Assembly (NCBI GenBank): GCA_022605955.1 | Contig: JAKCOZ010000008.1 | Location: forward strand, 22,817,083 to 22,881,082 | DNA from: Rallus limicola | Lineage: Eukaryota; Chordata; Aves; Gruiformes; Rallidae | Direction of reading: 5' to 3' | DNA: 64,000 bases | Notes under the pieces: model-generated | What the model was told of the DNA's origin: nothing | The model's input: only the letters and a program-made list of their open reading frames with translations | Database searches by the model: none | Part shown: positions 28,001-39,720 of the stretch, in pieces | Layout of the letters: each line of letters starts with the position of its first letter | Numbering within the stretch: position 1 is the first letter of the stretch | Translations under genes and position numbers: made by a program

Positions 28001-31000
28001 AAGATCACATTATATTATTGCTTTTTGAAGAATGTAATTTTTTCATTTGTTTCTTTTGGATATTAGCATATAAATTACTATTTTGCAATTTATGCTCTGT
28101 GAATTGAAGTAAATAAAATAATTGGGAGCAACCTTCAGATTCGTGAATCAAATTAATAACAGTACTGGTTTTAAACTTAAGTTTAGAGGCTGGATTTATT
28201 TCTGTTTTGTAGCAGATCTGCCACAGTGTCTTTCATGAGAAAAAGCAGAACTTTGAAAGCAAACCAAGAATGACGCTGTTAGTGGAGATCTTAACACTGT
28301 CATAGCCAAAAGCATTGCAACGCACACGCACACAGAGGTTTGGGAGTTTTGTAGCTTCTTTGTTTGCTTTAGGTTTTTTTTAATCATCCAGAAAGCATTG
28401 ATAGTGGGAGATTGAAACAGTGAGACAGCATGTTATCTGCAAATAGAGTCTCTGTTGGAAACATCTTAATTATGGATAACAGAAGAAAGGCAGAGAAATA
28501 TATGTGCACATAGCAAACCATCTTATCTTTTGAAAGCTTTGTTTTTCAGAATCAGAACATAAGTTGAGACTGCAGAAGGGTCAAGTCACAAAGAGAAAGG
28601 GCTATGATTCCAGACCTGAAAACATTTACATTTAAGTCTTAACCATGCTAAAAAAGAAGCTTCTTCATTTCACCTCATGGAACCTACAACAATGAAAACA
28701 TGTAAATGCTGGCAGCATCTGGGTCTGTCGAATTCATCAATTATAAAAGTAAAGGCAATTGTTTAGCACTTACAAATGCCAAGTTTATGTCCAAAGGAAA
28801 ACAAATCTCTACGTTTGCCTGGAATAAATAAAAGGTGTATACAAATTTTCCTGATCAATTAGGCATCATGAACAAATTTTTCAAAATTAACTATAGTTCA
28901 CCTTTTATATCATTACTGCTAAACAAGTTTCATTAATCTCCTGTGCTACTAGTAGTTAGTATGACAATTCAACAAGAACAATTAGAAAAATTTCTGCTAT
29001 AAAGGAGGTGATTATACACAAATGAAATCTCAAGAGCATTGAAAGGAATTTTAATTAGATATAAACATTATGTACATGGCTTTTGTTTAGGTTCAGTTTT
29101 ACTATTTCCTGTTCAGCATTTATTCTTTAAACTCTTAACAGTAATGTATCTGTTTCTTAATCCATAAACATTTGAAACAAGGACCTTATCAAAAGTGATG
29201 TTCTGCTTTTTATTAAAGTACTATGGTGTTTCAATTCTCAAATTAAATGGAAGGAATTTAAATTCGGTAATGAGGATGATAGAGGGCATTCTGTCAAAGG
29301 AAACTATTTTGGCTATATTTTTTTCTCATGTTCTAAAGTACACACACCAGGTTTTGTGATAATTCTGAATATTAAAAAGAGTAAAGAAGTATTATAAAAG
29401 TCACTGCTTTCTTCTTCAAAAGGTCTTTTCCTATACTCTCCAAATTACTATTTGCCATACTAAACATCAAGCTGGCTGGTTAGGTTTTTTTAACTCCTGT
29501 TTAACTTTGCTAAGTCAAAAACAATTCCCCGGAACAATGAGGTGGATTACATTCCTTTTCCTCTAGCATTATAAGTACTGCAAACTGGTCACTGTGCCAA
29601 ATTTTGTTCTTTTACCTATTCTCAATATTTGAGGGAAAGGAAATATTTTGGCTGGAATATTTTTATAATAATTTTATGTATGTATATATACACTCCCACA
29701 CAGAGGGATATGAATAATGAAGGTAAACAGCTAAAGCTTGCAAAACAGGAAAGGATAATGCTAGCATGGTAAACTGTACCACAAGTTATCTTCTGAAAGT
29801 CCATCGGCTCTTCAGACTGATTCCAAATATGAGTTTAATATTAATCATCTAACTCTTTCCTTAAGCAAGACCAGTCTTGCATTCAAATAATTTCTGATTC
29901 AGGAATTTCAGTCCGTCCTGCACAAATGCTTAGAACTGGATTGAAGTGATCAGCAAAGTTAAGCATACGTGTATCCAGTATCAGTATCTGTGATGACACG
30001 TGATTTATTTTGCTTTAAAAAAAAACAAAACAAACACCAAAGCAATACAAGAGAAATAGAAAAACAATTCAAAGTTGCCTCAATTGCACTTTAAATTCAA
30101 GCAATTGAAAAATCCCATGATATAAAAACTTGTATCAATTTCATCCTCCCATATTTTAGATGAAGAACAGTAGAGAAAAAAAACACTTTTTTCCTCTTTT
30201 ATAATGTCCCTTTCTAAACTTGTGACTTTAAAAGACTAATACAACCCAAAAGAAGCTAATGAGGCACTTAGTAACTTTTCAAAAGCATATAAGTTCAATC
30301 ATTGAAGTAATTCAAATATAAAAGTATAATTCATCAATACAAAAGTATAATTAATACACTGTTTTGACTTAACTGTTGATGGATATTCATAATTTGCTTT
30401 GTGGAATCCCACATTTTCCTAAATGAGCTGTTCTAAAGAAGATCTCTGGTTTTCTATAAATTTCATTAACATTTCTACAGTTGCATATAAATGTTTTTAA
30501 AAGATATGCAAACCTGACAAAATATGAAAATGTTGCCACATAAGTCAAGAAGTTTTACTTGAGCAGAAGACCTTAGCTTTATCTTTACCCTTGCTTAGAC
30601 TTATTTAAATTTATTATACATTCCAAATGCCAAGATCTGATTACCAAAAAAAACGTAGTTATAAACTGCCATAGACTGTCATCAGTGGAGTTAGTTGGAG
30701 CAAGATAGTCTATGAAAATAACTTGTAGTCAATATTGGAAGAATTTAAAACTGCACTGGATAAGACTGCTGGGAGAAAGTTAATGTGTTTTTATAATTAA
30801 ATATTGCTAAAATTTACATAATTATGTTGCTCACTAAAAAGTCAAGTAGAATTGCATAGACTGGACACCATCAAAACAAGGACCAACTGCAATGTCGTGT
30901 TATTCTTTCAACCCCTCTCCTGCATACATTTCTAATCTTTTATTAAGTTTTCATAAGTCACTAAATCTTTATGTTCATAAGTGTTGACTACTGAAACATT

Positions 31001-34000
31001 AGTACCTCTCTATCCAGCTTCACATAACGAATATATAATTCGTGAACAAACACTATTAGAAGAAACCAATCTATAATCAATACTTCAGAACGTGAGAATT
31101 ATTATTCTAAAAATTGTTGATGAATGGATTTAGTAACCCAAGACTGAATAGTGAGAAGTGTTAACAACTTCTTGTAGGACAGAAAGGATCATGCCTGAAA
31201 AATGCACAGTCACCATGAATTTTAATGGCATTCAAGTCCTGCATTATTGCAGCTCTTAAGTTATTGAGGAAAAAAAGCAGTCATATTGAACTTAACGCCT
31301 TTACAGAATGTTCATTAATCAATGCTGAATTATACAAATCTATTTTTTTTCCAAAGGTATCAAACATGAAATAACAAGTATTTGTTCCTGATATATATAT
31401 TCTTTAACTGCTTATACATAACACATTCTAAGCTGATATAATCTATTAAGTTTTGGGATCCAACTAAGGATCAGACTTTTGGGTTCAAGCAGTCAAAACC
31501 ACCTCACAAATGAGTCAAAATATGTAGTATACCAATATTTGCTAAAATGTTTGTGAATGTTTTATTATTTTACTATTCATTGTGAGCAGAAAAAGTAAAT
31601 TCTACATGAGAAGCAAATGTTTGCTTTCATGCATCTAGATTAATAAGAACACAAACATTTGAAGAAGGAGAGAACATAAAGTGCTTGTTTGATTTTTTTT
31701 TCACTCTAAGTAAATTTTTAATGAAGAGAAACATAACCAAAATTTGGAGTCTGTGGAGAGGACTATTGTTTTACTATCCTAGTTTATGTCCTTACAAGTT
31801 ATCTGTAACACCTACATAACCTCTCTTAGAACAATACCTATACTATTTTCTTCTCCTTAGCAAACAACATTGAATAAAGGTGTGTAACACATTGTGGTTT
31901 GACTTAATAGTAAAATATTTGAACATTTGTTTTTGTTTTAAAGACTGGAATCATTATGCTTTATTTTTCTGCTCTAATATTTATTTCTGAGAATTGGAGA
32001 ACAAAACTCAGCTTCTTCCTGCTTCTTCTTGCAGTGTGCAAGAAATCAGCTAATCCTGAGTTGTTCAGAAAAGATACCTCATCTTGTACCAAGAATGCCT
32101 GAGTGTAGCACTGACAACAATAAAGGTAAGGCAGTTGCTGTAAGTAAAGATACTAGAACCATCCCCTCTCTTTTTTTTCAGATGGTTTTAGGGTCTGTGT
32201 GTGTGTGTGTGTGTGTTGTTTTTAATATTATTCTTCATACTATTCAAAATCTACATTATGCACCATATTAGATTACATTCTCTCATTGTCTATATAAATC
32301 ATTAAATTACCTGATATATGTTTAAGATTTAAGACAACTGAGGAAGTTCATAGTCACTAGTATTAAATCAAATACACTTGATCCTATCCAGATCATGTTT
32401 GCTCTTTCAGATCTAAAGTTTTATGTGATCTCAAAAAAAAAAAAAGAGAAATAGAATTTGTTAAGAAAAATTGCTGTGCACAGCTCCAAGATTTTAGAGG
32501 AATGTCTATACATTTAAAGTCAACCTGCCCTATCAAAAGACAAAACCAAATTTTCTCCTTGGGTGCCTTTAGGCTCTCCTCAGTATCAAACATCCACATT
32601 TAAAATAATTCTGCTTTTTCATGCAAGCACATCACTCTGTGTCCACATGCCACTGTTGTTATAACCTGCTCTCAGGAATGCTAAAATTTGATTTTTGGTC
32701 TGTTACTTAATTGAAGTGCAAGACAAGCAAAACTTTATCTTACAATATCATTCTTACCATAGCTTACATCAATTAAAATTCAGTAAATATATGCCTGGAA
32801 TATCTACTTTACACTTAGAAAGAATTTTCTTGTGTTTACAGCTATTATAATTTTTAAAAAAATTTTGCAACATTAGATGAGGATGATGATGATGACAATA
32901 CAACAATACAAATGATCCATTATAGTTAGCAGCTACTGAGGGTTATATGAATATGCAGCACTATCAGGTGAAAAATGTGGAAAAACTAGCACATCTTTAC
33001 TACTGTGGTCAGAAAATAGTAATTAACACTGAGCATAGTTTTCCAGAGCAGAGGCCTAGCTCTGATTTGTTATACTGACGAAGGTTGAACATAGTTTAGA
33101 CTTCACAAAGAAAAAAAAACAAAACAACAACCACATTGCAAACAGGAGGCTCAGGCAGCTATATCAACTGTTATACCTGAACTATAACAGCGAGATGTAT
33201 TTTTATGTGGTCTTATCACATCTTACCTTAAGTTTAGCTAAGAGGAACTCATGATCTTGCAGTAGTTTTTTAGTCTCATCTTGATTGCTGCCAATTTCTA
33301 ATAAATTTGGTGTTGATTCAGCCAGCTGAAACTTCACCCATTTCCCACACTGTAATAAAGTAAACAATTACAGCCGTCAGAAAACACAAGCTTTCCATCA
33401 TTTATGTACTCACAGGGAGTCTCAGGTCACACACACTTTCCTTGGTCACAGGAGCCATAACTATATATCCAATTGCAGAATCAAGACACGGAGGATACAA
33501 TATAAATTTTACAGATTTTGAAATGGTATCAAAATCCCATTCTCTAATCCTATCCAATAGCTACTGTGATTCTGGTTTTGTCTGTGAAGAGTAAAATTAT
33601 CACAACGAGCAATAAAGGTTTCTCCAACTCATCTCCCCTTTCAGCTAAAGATTGCATAGGCAGTTAATGAACCTTGGTGGGTGGGATGTGGGTGGAAGGT
33701 ACAAATATATCACAGCAGATGCAAAAACCATAAACACAAGTCTCATTTCTAGCACAGAGTTCCAACATACCTGTCTACTGATTATACATACAGAGAGATG
33801 GCACAACTACCAGCAGGAACACCTAATAGCCTTTGGAATAGGAACCCAAACAGCAATCTCTCATTGTCTCCTGGAGGACATGCAAAGAAAGGAAGCTTGA
33901 CAGCAACTCAAAGCACAGCTAATTCTCTCCTTGCTGTGCTGCAGAACTGCCACAGTCTAAGAAGATGGTGATAAGGAACTAAGCAGTGATGCCACTGGAT

Positions 34001-35060
34001 GCTAGTAGATGTTCCCACTGTACATAGTAATAATATGACTTCACCAAAACTTAAGCCTCCTTGCAACAAAATTACTTCCCTGCAAGCAGCAGTCTTCCAA
34101 GCAAGGGTAAGAACTGATGGAAAAGAACCTTCCCACCAGTACAACTGAAGTAGCTGCATCCTGAGTAATCACTCTAATTCCAGGACAGCCCAACTTGTTA
34201 TCACCTTATCCTCATTAGAGGCAAACTCTAGAGGCTGAAGCTAGCAAGTTTTTCAAGCTGCTTGGAGAATGAAGAATCAAACTGCCAACAAATTCCAACT
34301 GGGACTCAGTACCCAGGCAACCAGCTTTACTCCCTGCACCAAACTTTGTGCAAGCTGTAGGTATGGATCCCAGCTCACGGAACAGGAGGCCTTTGGGTAC
34401 CTGTAAGCACTACTACATACAAGGGTTTTTACTAAAACACAGGGAAATATAAATTCATAGCTTTTGAAAATAACCACGCATTATCTAGTCCTTCCCTCCT
34501 TGTCCTCCAGCAAATACTTAAAAAAAACCCAAAACAATATACATTTGCAGGGCTAGTAGATGATTTCTTATGTAAAATTATTGCTGAGTATAGTTTAAAA
34601 ATAAGTCTTGAGGAGTCTCAACTTCAATTAAAGGAAACATCATGCTCATTAGCACATTTTTGTGGCACTTGCAGCTATTTCTTACTTTTAAAAAAAAGTA
34701 AGAGGAATCCCTTGCCTCAAAGAGCTCACGCATTATGGAGAAATTATTTATTCTGTTTTAGAAAGCCAACATCACAAACAAATTATGGACACAAACAAGT
34801 GTTAGTTTCCAAGGAAGCTCTTGTAGATGCTAACTGATTAAATGACCGTGCCTTATTGTTTTATGATTGCTATTCATTTGTACAGAAGATTTAAAAGAAA
34901 TAGTAATCACTGAGTAGCAGAAAGCAAGGAACAGACATGCTAGCGCTTGCTGCTTTACCTTAAGTACAGCTATGACAATACTGGCATCCCCAGCCTGAAC
35001 AGCAACTGAACTGACTGTTGTTGTAGAAGGCTTCTGCTCCGAACTGGCTTCATTTGACAT
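902..35060 (-). CDS. CCDC141: CCDC141, 5' seven coding exons (gene continues past position 1)
   Basis: Join, in transcript order: 35060-34959, 33349-33227, 19725-19534, 17963-17855, 15432-15179, 10644-10525, 1096-902. The exons total 1,095 bases (365 codons) with no internal stop, and every junction has GT/AG and compatible phase. The product matches what I remember of mammalian CCDC141 (CAMDI) along its whole visible length, including the N-terminal [13 protein letters not shown] stretch and the block [12 protein letters not shown]. Known role of the family: a mostly helical protein with spectrin-like repeats and a C-terminal Ig-like domain, at the centrosome and cytoskeleton, with reported links to DISC1, myosin II and HDAC6, to migration of cortical and GnRH neurons, and to heart-rate variation in humans. 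Human CCDC141 is roughly 1,450-1,530 residues, so about a quarter is present; the Ig domain lies outside. Identification is by recalled similarity, not a search. Confidence 0.93.
1097..10524 (-). other. CCDC141 intron between coding exons 6 and 7
   Basis: A 9.4-kb intron. I see no gene, no CR1 copy and no RNA gene. Notable items: a MEF2/CArG-like motif inside a less AT-rich block at about 4612-4760, and an alternating GT/TA/CA palindrome at 9937-9964. Short ORFs here (up to about 89 codons) look random. Confidence 0.6.
9937..9964. repeat. Perfect 28-bp alternating purine-pyrimidine palindrome
   Basis: A (GT)n(TA)n(CA)n run whose two halves, meeting at 9950/9951, are exactly complementary for 14 bases each. 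Such tracts can form cruciform or Z-DNA and are length-unstable. Further TATATA follows to 9970. Confidence 0.85.
10525..10644 (-). CDS. CCDC141: CCDC141 coding exon 6 (residues 261-300)
   Basis: 120 bases, phase 0 at both ends, acceptor TTATTTAG and donor AAA|GTAAGA. It encodes 40 residues beginning [13 protein letters not shown] and ending in a glutamate-rich helix ([10 protein letters not shown]). It is less conserved than its neighbours compared with what I recall of the human protein, but it keeps the LGSSL block. It joins directly to EWNSAV in coding exon 7. Confidence 0.9.
10645..15178 (-). other. CCDC141 intron between coding exons 5 and 6
   Basis: A 4.5-kb intron with no recognised repeat family. 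It holds a perfect 11-bp inverted repeat at 11901-11928. A plus-strand ORF of 116 codons (11424-11774) is present but looks fortuitous. Confidence 0.6.
11901..11928. repeat. Perfect inverted repeat (11-bp stem, 6-base loop)
   Basis: AAATTTCCATT at 11901-11911 is exactly complementary to AATGGAAATTT at 11918-11928, with TTTCAT between. It is intronic. It is too short for a typical pre-miRNA stem, so no RNA gene is claimed. Confidence 0.75.
15179..15432 (-). CDS. CCDC141: CCDC141 coding exon 5 (residues 176-260)
   Basis: 254 bases (two bases completing a split codon plus 84 codons), acceptor TTCTTACAG, strong donor CAG|GTAAGA. The protein segment starts [19 protein letters not shown], continues with [15 protein letters not shown] and ends HQQENQ. 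It is helical with many charged residues, and nearly every block is recognisable in mammalian CCDC141. The [17 protein letters not shown] stretch is a likely coiled-coil helix. Confidence 0.94.
15433..19533 (-). other. CCDC141 introns between coding exons 3 and 5
   Basis: Two introns (15433-17854 and 17964-19533) flank coding exon 4. Both are AT-rich. I see no repeat family, RNA gene or convincing ORF in either. Confidence 0.6.
17855..17963 (-). CDS. CCDC141: CCDC141 coding exon 4 (residues 140-176 in part)
   Basis: 109 bases: 36 codons plus one base (phase 0 in, phase 1 out). Acceptor ATGCAG, donor GTACTA. It encodes [12 protein letters not shown] and then [12 protein letters not shown], ending in a helical segment with HHTK. 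It completes the third helix of the first spectrin-like repeat and leads into the next. The split codon AAA G|AG joins correctly to coding exon 5, giving K-E-L-L-E. Confidence 0.92.
19534..19725 (-). CDS. CCDC141: CCDC141 coding exon 3 (residues 76-139), body of spectrin-like repeat
   Basis: 192 bases (64 codons), phase 0 at both ends. Acceptor TTGCTTTAG is good. The donor reads GAG|GTTTGC and is weak after the GT. The protein segment is strongly acidic and helical, includes [19 protein letters not shown] and ends FFENALE, close to mammalian CCDC141. The W in DAWDAL and the following E.R...L heptad-like pattern are spectrin-repeat hallmarks. The size equals that of SESTD1 exon 59182-59373. 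Confidence 0.93.
19726..33226 (-). other. CCDC141 intron between coding exons 2 and 3 (13.5 kb)
   Basis: The largest intron of the visible part. No CR1 copy is recognised over 13.5 kb. Items of note: a homeodomain-motif-rich AT block at about 27765-27915, a plus-strand exon-like segment at 32035-32125, a TG microsatellite at 32196-32216, and a short GAT run near 32880-32895. No tRNA, snoRNA or protein-coding ORF could be supported. Confidence 0.6.
32196..32216. repeat. TG dinucleotide microsatellite
   Basis: About ten TG units directly downstream of a T8 tract and CAG on the plus strand, in the large CCDC141 intron. It is likely polymorphic in length. Confidence 0.9.
33227..33349 (-). CDS. 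CCDC141: CCDC141 coding exon 2 (residues 35-75), start of spectrin-like repeat
   Basis: 123 bases, phase 0 at both ends, acceptor TTATTACAG and donor GTAAGA. It starts [12 protein letters not shown] and contains [16 protein letters not shown], a pattern of spectrin repeats of the TRIO/kalirin/SESTD1 type: W near the start of helix A, G mid-way, then a helix with LL..H. The exon size and these residues match SESTD1 exon 60592-60714 in the same window (see findings). Confidence 0.92.
33350..34958 (-). other. CCDC141 intron between coding exons 1 and 2
   Basis: A 1.6-kb intron of more balanced base composition than its neighbours at 33.65-34.4 kb. Overlapping ORFs of about 80 codons occur on both strands there, but I recognise no family; an old unclassified repeat is possible. 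A perfect hairpin-forming inverted repeat lies at 34681-34702. Confidence 0.5.
34681..34702. repeat. Perfect short inverted repeat (9-bp stem, 4-base loop)
   Basis: CTTACTTTT at 34681-34689 is mirrored by AAAAGTAAG at 34694-34702 around an AAAA loop, and one more flanking T/A pair is possible. It lies in the first visible CCDC141 intron. It is probably a chance AT-rich hairpin. Confidence 0.7.
34959..35060 (-). CDS. CCDC141: CCDC141 coding exon 1 (residues 1-34)
   Basis: The ATG at 35060-35058 sits in a good Kozak context (A at -3, CACC before ATG). The exon encodes 34 residues, starting [20 protein letters not shown], and ends in phase 0 before a GTAAAG donor. Its second half is very similar to the mammalian N-terminus, which fixes the start. 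The N-terminal segment is low in charge and not coiled coil, and no signal peptide is visible. The exon extends upstream as 5' UTR to a likely acceptor at 35191. Confidence 0.92.
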
Positions 35061-35191
35061 GGTGCTTCAAAATCTGTCTTCACACATTAAAGCAGGCTCG
35101 AAAAGCTGTTGCAAGGTCTGCTGTTCATTTCAGAAAGCAACGGAGTTGCTTGGGTTCATTCAGCGAAGCAGCTCAGCTAATGCTGATTTGT
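35061..35191 (-). other. CCDC141: CCDC141 5' UTR part of the start-codon exon, with upstream splice acceptor
   Basis: Upstream of the ATG on the minus strand a long pyrimidine tract (about 35212-35194) runs into GGCAG, giving an excellent 3' splice site with the exon beginning at 35191. A TTTAAC just upstream could serve as branch point. This means the start-codon exon is probably not the first exon and the promoter lies farther upstream (higher coordinates). The boundary is inferred from sequence only; a transcript would settle it. Confidence 0.6.
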
Positions 35192-38100
35192 CTGCCAAAA
35201 GGAAAGAACAGGAGGTTAAAAATAGACAACTCCATTGAGTTTATCATTCTTGAGAGAGATTTGACACACCCCTAGCTGGTAGCATTAAGCTGTCTGTTCT
35301 TTTTTGTCACCATCTGAAGTGTGAAGGGTGTATTCCATGAACATCACCTGACACTGGCTAACCAAAGAAAGATTCTCAAATTAAAACAGATAGAGAAAAA
35401 AAAATACTATAGAGTCCACGCAGACAAACGCAGTGTTATGAAGTTTCAAAACATGCCACTATGCAGTCTACATTTTCACATTCTGCAAGTACAGTATTTT
35501 CTTGTTTAACAGTTACTGAATATATTTGCTCAACATAATTAGTCCGCTAAGTCAAAGTATTTAAACAGGATGAACATGTGTATAAAAATCAGATGCTGAA
35601 TCAAAACACAGAGGATTTTAATCTAAAAATATTTAAAAGTATAGTGACCATAACAACCATTGAAGGAAACCAGATAGTTTGTGCGAATTCTTAGTGAGTT
35701 TTTTATACCTGCCTAAGATTAAGATAACTTTCCCACTTTTCAATTTAGTCATGTTTCTAGTATTCATTTTATTCTAAATGAACATAAAAGATGATCTTTC
35801 TAGTAATTTTTTTATCCTTTTAAGTTTTTTATTCAGTGCAGGGAAATTAAGACACATTTAAATCACAGCATTGGTTTGGTATATTAATTCTACTGCCAGA
35901 AGCACAGAGCATGCCACAAGTAGCCTACAGTAGTACAAGACAGCAGCTGCTAGGTTTCCTTCCACAGAACAGCTGAGAAAGCGACACTGGTGTTTAGGTT
36001 TGCAGGTCACTCTGGAAACACAATTCCGCCCAAGAAGCCACATGCTTAACTCTCCTCTAAGCATCTGCTTGCTTCATTTGTTTAAAAATATGTAACATTT
36101 AGATAGATATATACACACTAGATTTGCTAATTGCAAACTAGAACAGACCCACCTACAATGAAACCGAGATCTGGAAGCAATTTCTAAAACAGATATTTTA
36201 GACTGGAATAAATTTTGGGTGGTTCAAGGGAATTTGTACAAACGTGTCAAGGTCTGGAATTTATTTTTTTTTAATTTTTATTTCCCCTCCCTCCAATTTT
36301 TGGCAGATTATAATCTTAACTTGGTTGCTATTTTCAAGCCATGAGTTTCAAATGGGGCATCCAGAAGCACATTGTAGTTGTGTGCATGAACTAAAACGGT
36401 TCAGTATATCAAAGCGAAAAATTTCCCATTCCTTGTACCAAAACAGAACCATGAACCCTCAAGGGAACAAATATCACATAGTTTTCCAAAACTCCTTGTA
36501 ACTTCTGTGAGAGGCCCATGAGCCCCTGACAATGAAAAGTTATATAGATATTAATAATACTGATGCGGGTATTCACAGTAAAGGTATGGCAGAACAACAT
36601 GTTTGAAATTTAATGGCAACAAAGCCCCTGGAGGTTAGAAGTCCTGAAGAAAACCTGGAAACTGAAATGGAAGAGAGCACCCTATTTCAGTCTGAATAGA
36701 AGATAGATCTGTAGTACAAAACTTGCTAAATTCTCAATACTTGCTAATTTCCAAAAAAACATTCCAAAGACTCTGGATTTTGTGCCCTGCAGGCAGGACT
36801 GAGGACAAACTGGCCTTGACTGGTGGAAAAGCTGATTGAAAAAACAGACTGACCTCTTGTTGCTCTTATAAAAGGAGTTACAAACCAATTTAGGTACTCT
36901 GTCAAAGCGTGTCCTTGAATGTTTTGTTCTCTCAGCAGCACATTTTAAGTGTACTTTTTCATGGCACAAGTTGGGCCAATCCATCATCTCTCTAGGGTAG
37001 CAGGACATAAGAGCTGTTTTTCACTCAGGTTAAATGAGGAATCATTTTTCACAGTGCTGACAGCTGGAAATCATGGAAAAACACCACACTCGAGAAGTTA
37101 ACTATAAGCAAGTTTGGCAGCAGCTGAGTCAAGTGATTCAAAACATCTCATAACAAATGCATGGATATTGTATTTAATTGCCACACAGTAAACATACAAG
37201 ATAGCAACATGGAAATTTTAGAGTAGCAGGCAGAGGAAAGGTAGTAAGGAATTAGAAAAGATCTTACAGCACAACCCTGGGAGGAAAAAAACTGAGTATT
37301 TTGACATTGCAGAGTGATCCCTTTCTACTGTGTCCAGGGAAACAAAATTTAACAAGCATGCCTTTCTCAGTTTTGTTTACTACCTGTCATTTGTTCCTCT
37401 GTCTGAAACAAACATATAACAATCCTGCTAGAAGCCAGAAACTGGCAGGCTCTCTCTGTCAGTACAGAGAAATATTTTCCCTGTGCTACTGCTGTGTGAA
37501 AGACAAGTAAGAATGACAAGAAACTAGTGTTCATCAACTGGCCACAAGAAATGAGGACACTGAACAAAGGAAACAATCTCAGGAAAAATGAAAGAAAGAT
37601 CAAGTCTCTCTAGTGTAAATGTCAGGTAACATCGGTATCAACTGTATGTAAAAAGGTTATGAGAAGTAAGTGTGATAAAACTGATTTAATTTTCAACACA
37701 GAACACATCTTAACAGCACCTTTTTCTTCTGCATGGCATGGGAAGTGGGCTAATTACAGTTCTGACAGTTATATGCTTAGGAAGGAGGGCTCTAGTTCTT
37801 GGAGATAAGTTGCTTTTTGTTTGGAGCTTTGGAGCTACTAGCACACTACGAAAACGCCTCTGGAGTTCACTTCCTGAAACCTCAAAGATCTTTCACTCAC
37901 CGGTTTGTGAGTGTAACAGGAGAAAAGCTACAGGAACTCTGCTTCCCTCTGGCAGCCCCACCTGAATGAGGGACAAAGATCAACCTCCCCAAGTCTGTGG
38001 TTGCTGCTTTTTGCTGGCTAATACCCTCTTACCTTTTTAATAGGCACAATTTCCAGCTATCCTCGGGAATGCCAACACAAAAGCAAGCAGTTTGCCAGTC

Positions 38101-38737
38101 TCCTGAGATACATAGAGAGGACTCTGCAGCCACGGAGATCACATACATGGGTAAGGGTTGAGCAAGAGGTAGGTATTTCTCCCAGAAGAGGCTCCTCTTT
38201 ACCCTAAACTGGTTAAGTAAGTTTCTAGAATGACAAGCTGGTTGAAATCCTTACTGAGTTTTGTCATTCCCAGACAACCAAACCAAGTATGACAAAACCC
38301 ACCCTGGCAGCAGCAGTAGACAGGGGAGGAAGGCCAGAAACAGATGCCTTATCTCAGAAGGAAAAGACTATTACATGAATGGCATGTGGTGAACAGTAAC
38401 TTGCAATACCATCTCTGTCTTCAGACTTAACTAGAAAGAAGCATTTCTTGCAGAAAAGACTGCCAGAAAGCAGAAAGAACCCAAAGCTCTTACAGACATT
38501 GCCCTTTTTTCCCAGGGCGGGAGAGGCAGGGCAAGCAGGGATCAGGCACACACTGACCACTTAGCACCCATAGCCAGAGGAAGGCTCCACCACTGCCCCC
38601 AGCGGTGCTACAAAATTCAGACATGGGCCACACCGAGGGCACTCTGTCCTCCCACCACTTCCCTGACCACCCAGGGGTGAAAGGTGGCTTGGACGGCCCC
38701 AGTCCCTTCACAGCAGTACAGGGTTTCTGTTGCCAAA

Positions 38738-38743
38738 TTTATT
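38738..38743 (-). terminator. AATAAA polyadenylation-like signal in a possible LTR
   Basis: On the minus strand CCTCAATAAATTTGG is followed by a GC-richer stretch. This resembles the R/U5 boundary of vertebrate LTRs, but without a visible matching partner or target-site duplication it remains a candidate. It could equally be a chance hexamer. Confidence 0.3.
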
Positions 38744-39720
38744 GAGGCAGGACAGGTGCACCTAGAGGGGAAGGCACTCTCCCAAAAGCAAGCTGGTTAT
38801 TACCTGCAAGAGGGAGGGAAAGCACCAGCCAGGGTAAATGGAATTAGTTTCAAGTAGGCAGCACCTGAAGCACAGGTAGAATTCAATGCTGAAAAGGCAG
38901 GCTTAAAATAGCTCAAGACAATGGTGGCACCAAAAAGGAGATTTTGCTGTATTTGCCACCATGGAAAAAGGCGGCACAGAATCCCACTAAAGGGATAGAT
39001 AACAGCTAAGAAAGAGTGCCTGAGGAGTAAAATATATCCTGCTCTTCCCAGCAAGGAATGATAAGAACAAACCATGGTCTGTGTTGCCTGGATTTTTGGT
39101 GAAGAGCAGTACAGTGGTGCTCTCAGCACTACATTTCTATTGGCAGAAGGACTCTCTTGTGGCTCATCTGCATGTTTCCCTTCAGGTGTAGGATTTTTTC
39201 AAAAGATTCATTTTACTTAAAAATATACAGCTGTAAGGAAACATCATAGCTGGTATCTTCCCAATCTTCTTGTGCCTCATCTTAACAAAAGCCTACTCTC
39301 CTCTTTCTACTTTGTCACCAATCCTGAAGACACTAAGTATCACCCTAAGAAAACCACATAGTAAGAAAAAGCTACCCAAAAGGCAAAGACCAAAAGCGAA
39401 GGCATCCTGGTTTTATCTCAGTGAAAGAGAAAAACCAGCACTGCTAACTGTAAAAACTAACAGCATATCAGAGATCAAGAAAACAGCAAACAATTAGTAG
39501 CGAAACATTAGTAGCAAAATAACAATTTGTTTGCTTCAAGGACAACATTTTAAAACCCCAAATAGCAAACAGACCTGGGAAGCAATGACAGCCGATACAT
39601 TTTGGTCTGCTACTTGTTAATGTTTCATACCCCCACTTTTTCCATCCCAAAGCATTCTCCTCCCCATATTCCTCTTTTTGCATCCTAGATGATTTCCACA
39701 AAGTATATATATACACTATT

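Noticed and set aside
33652..34159. ORFs of about 80 codons on both strands in the first visible CCDC141 intron
   Set aside because: No recognised protein or transposon domain. Possibly an old unclassified repeat, but nothing in the sequence proves it.
36682..37008. 108-codon minus-strand ORF with a TATAAAAGG at 36867-36875 on the opposite strand
   Set aside because: The TATA-like motif lies inside the ORF and on the other strand. Cysteine/phenylalanine-rich random-looking product, no known similarity, no splice sites or polyadenylation signal supporting a gene.
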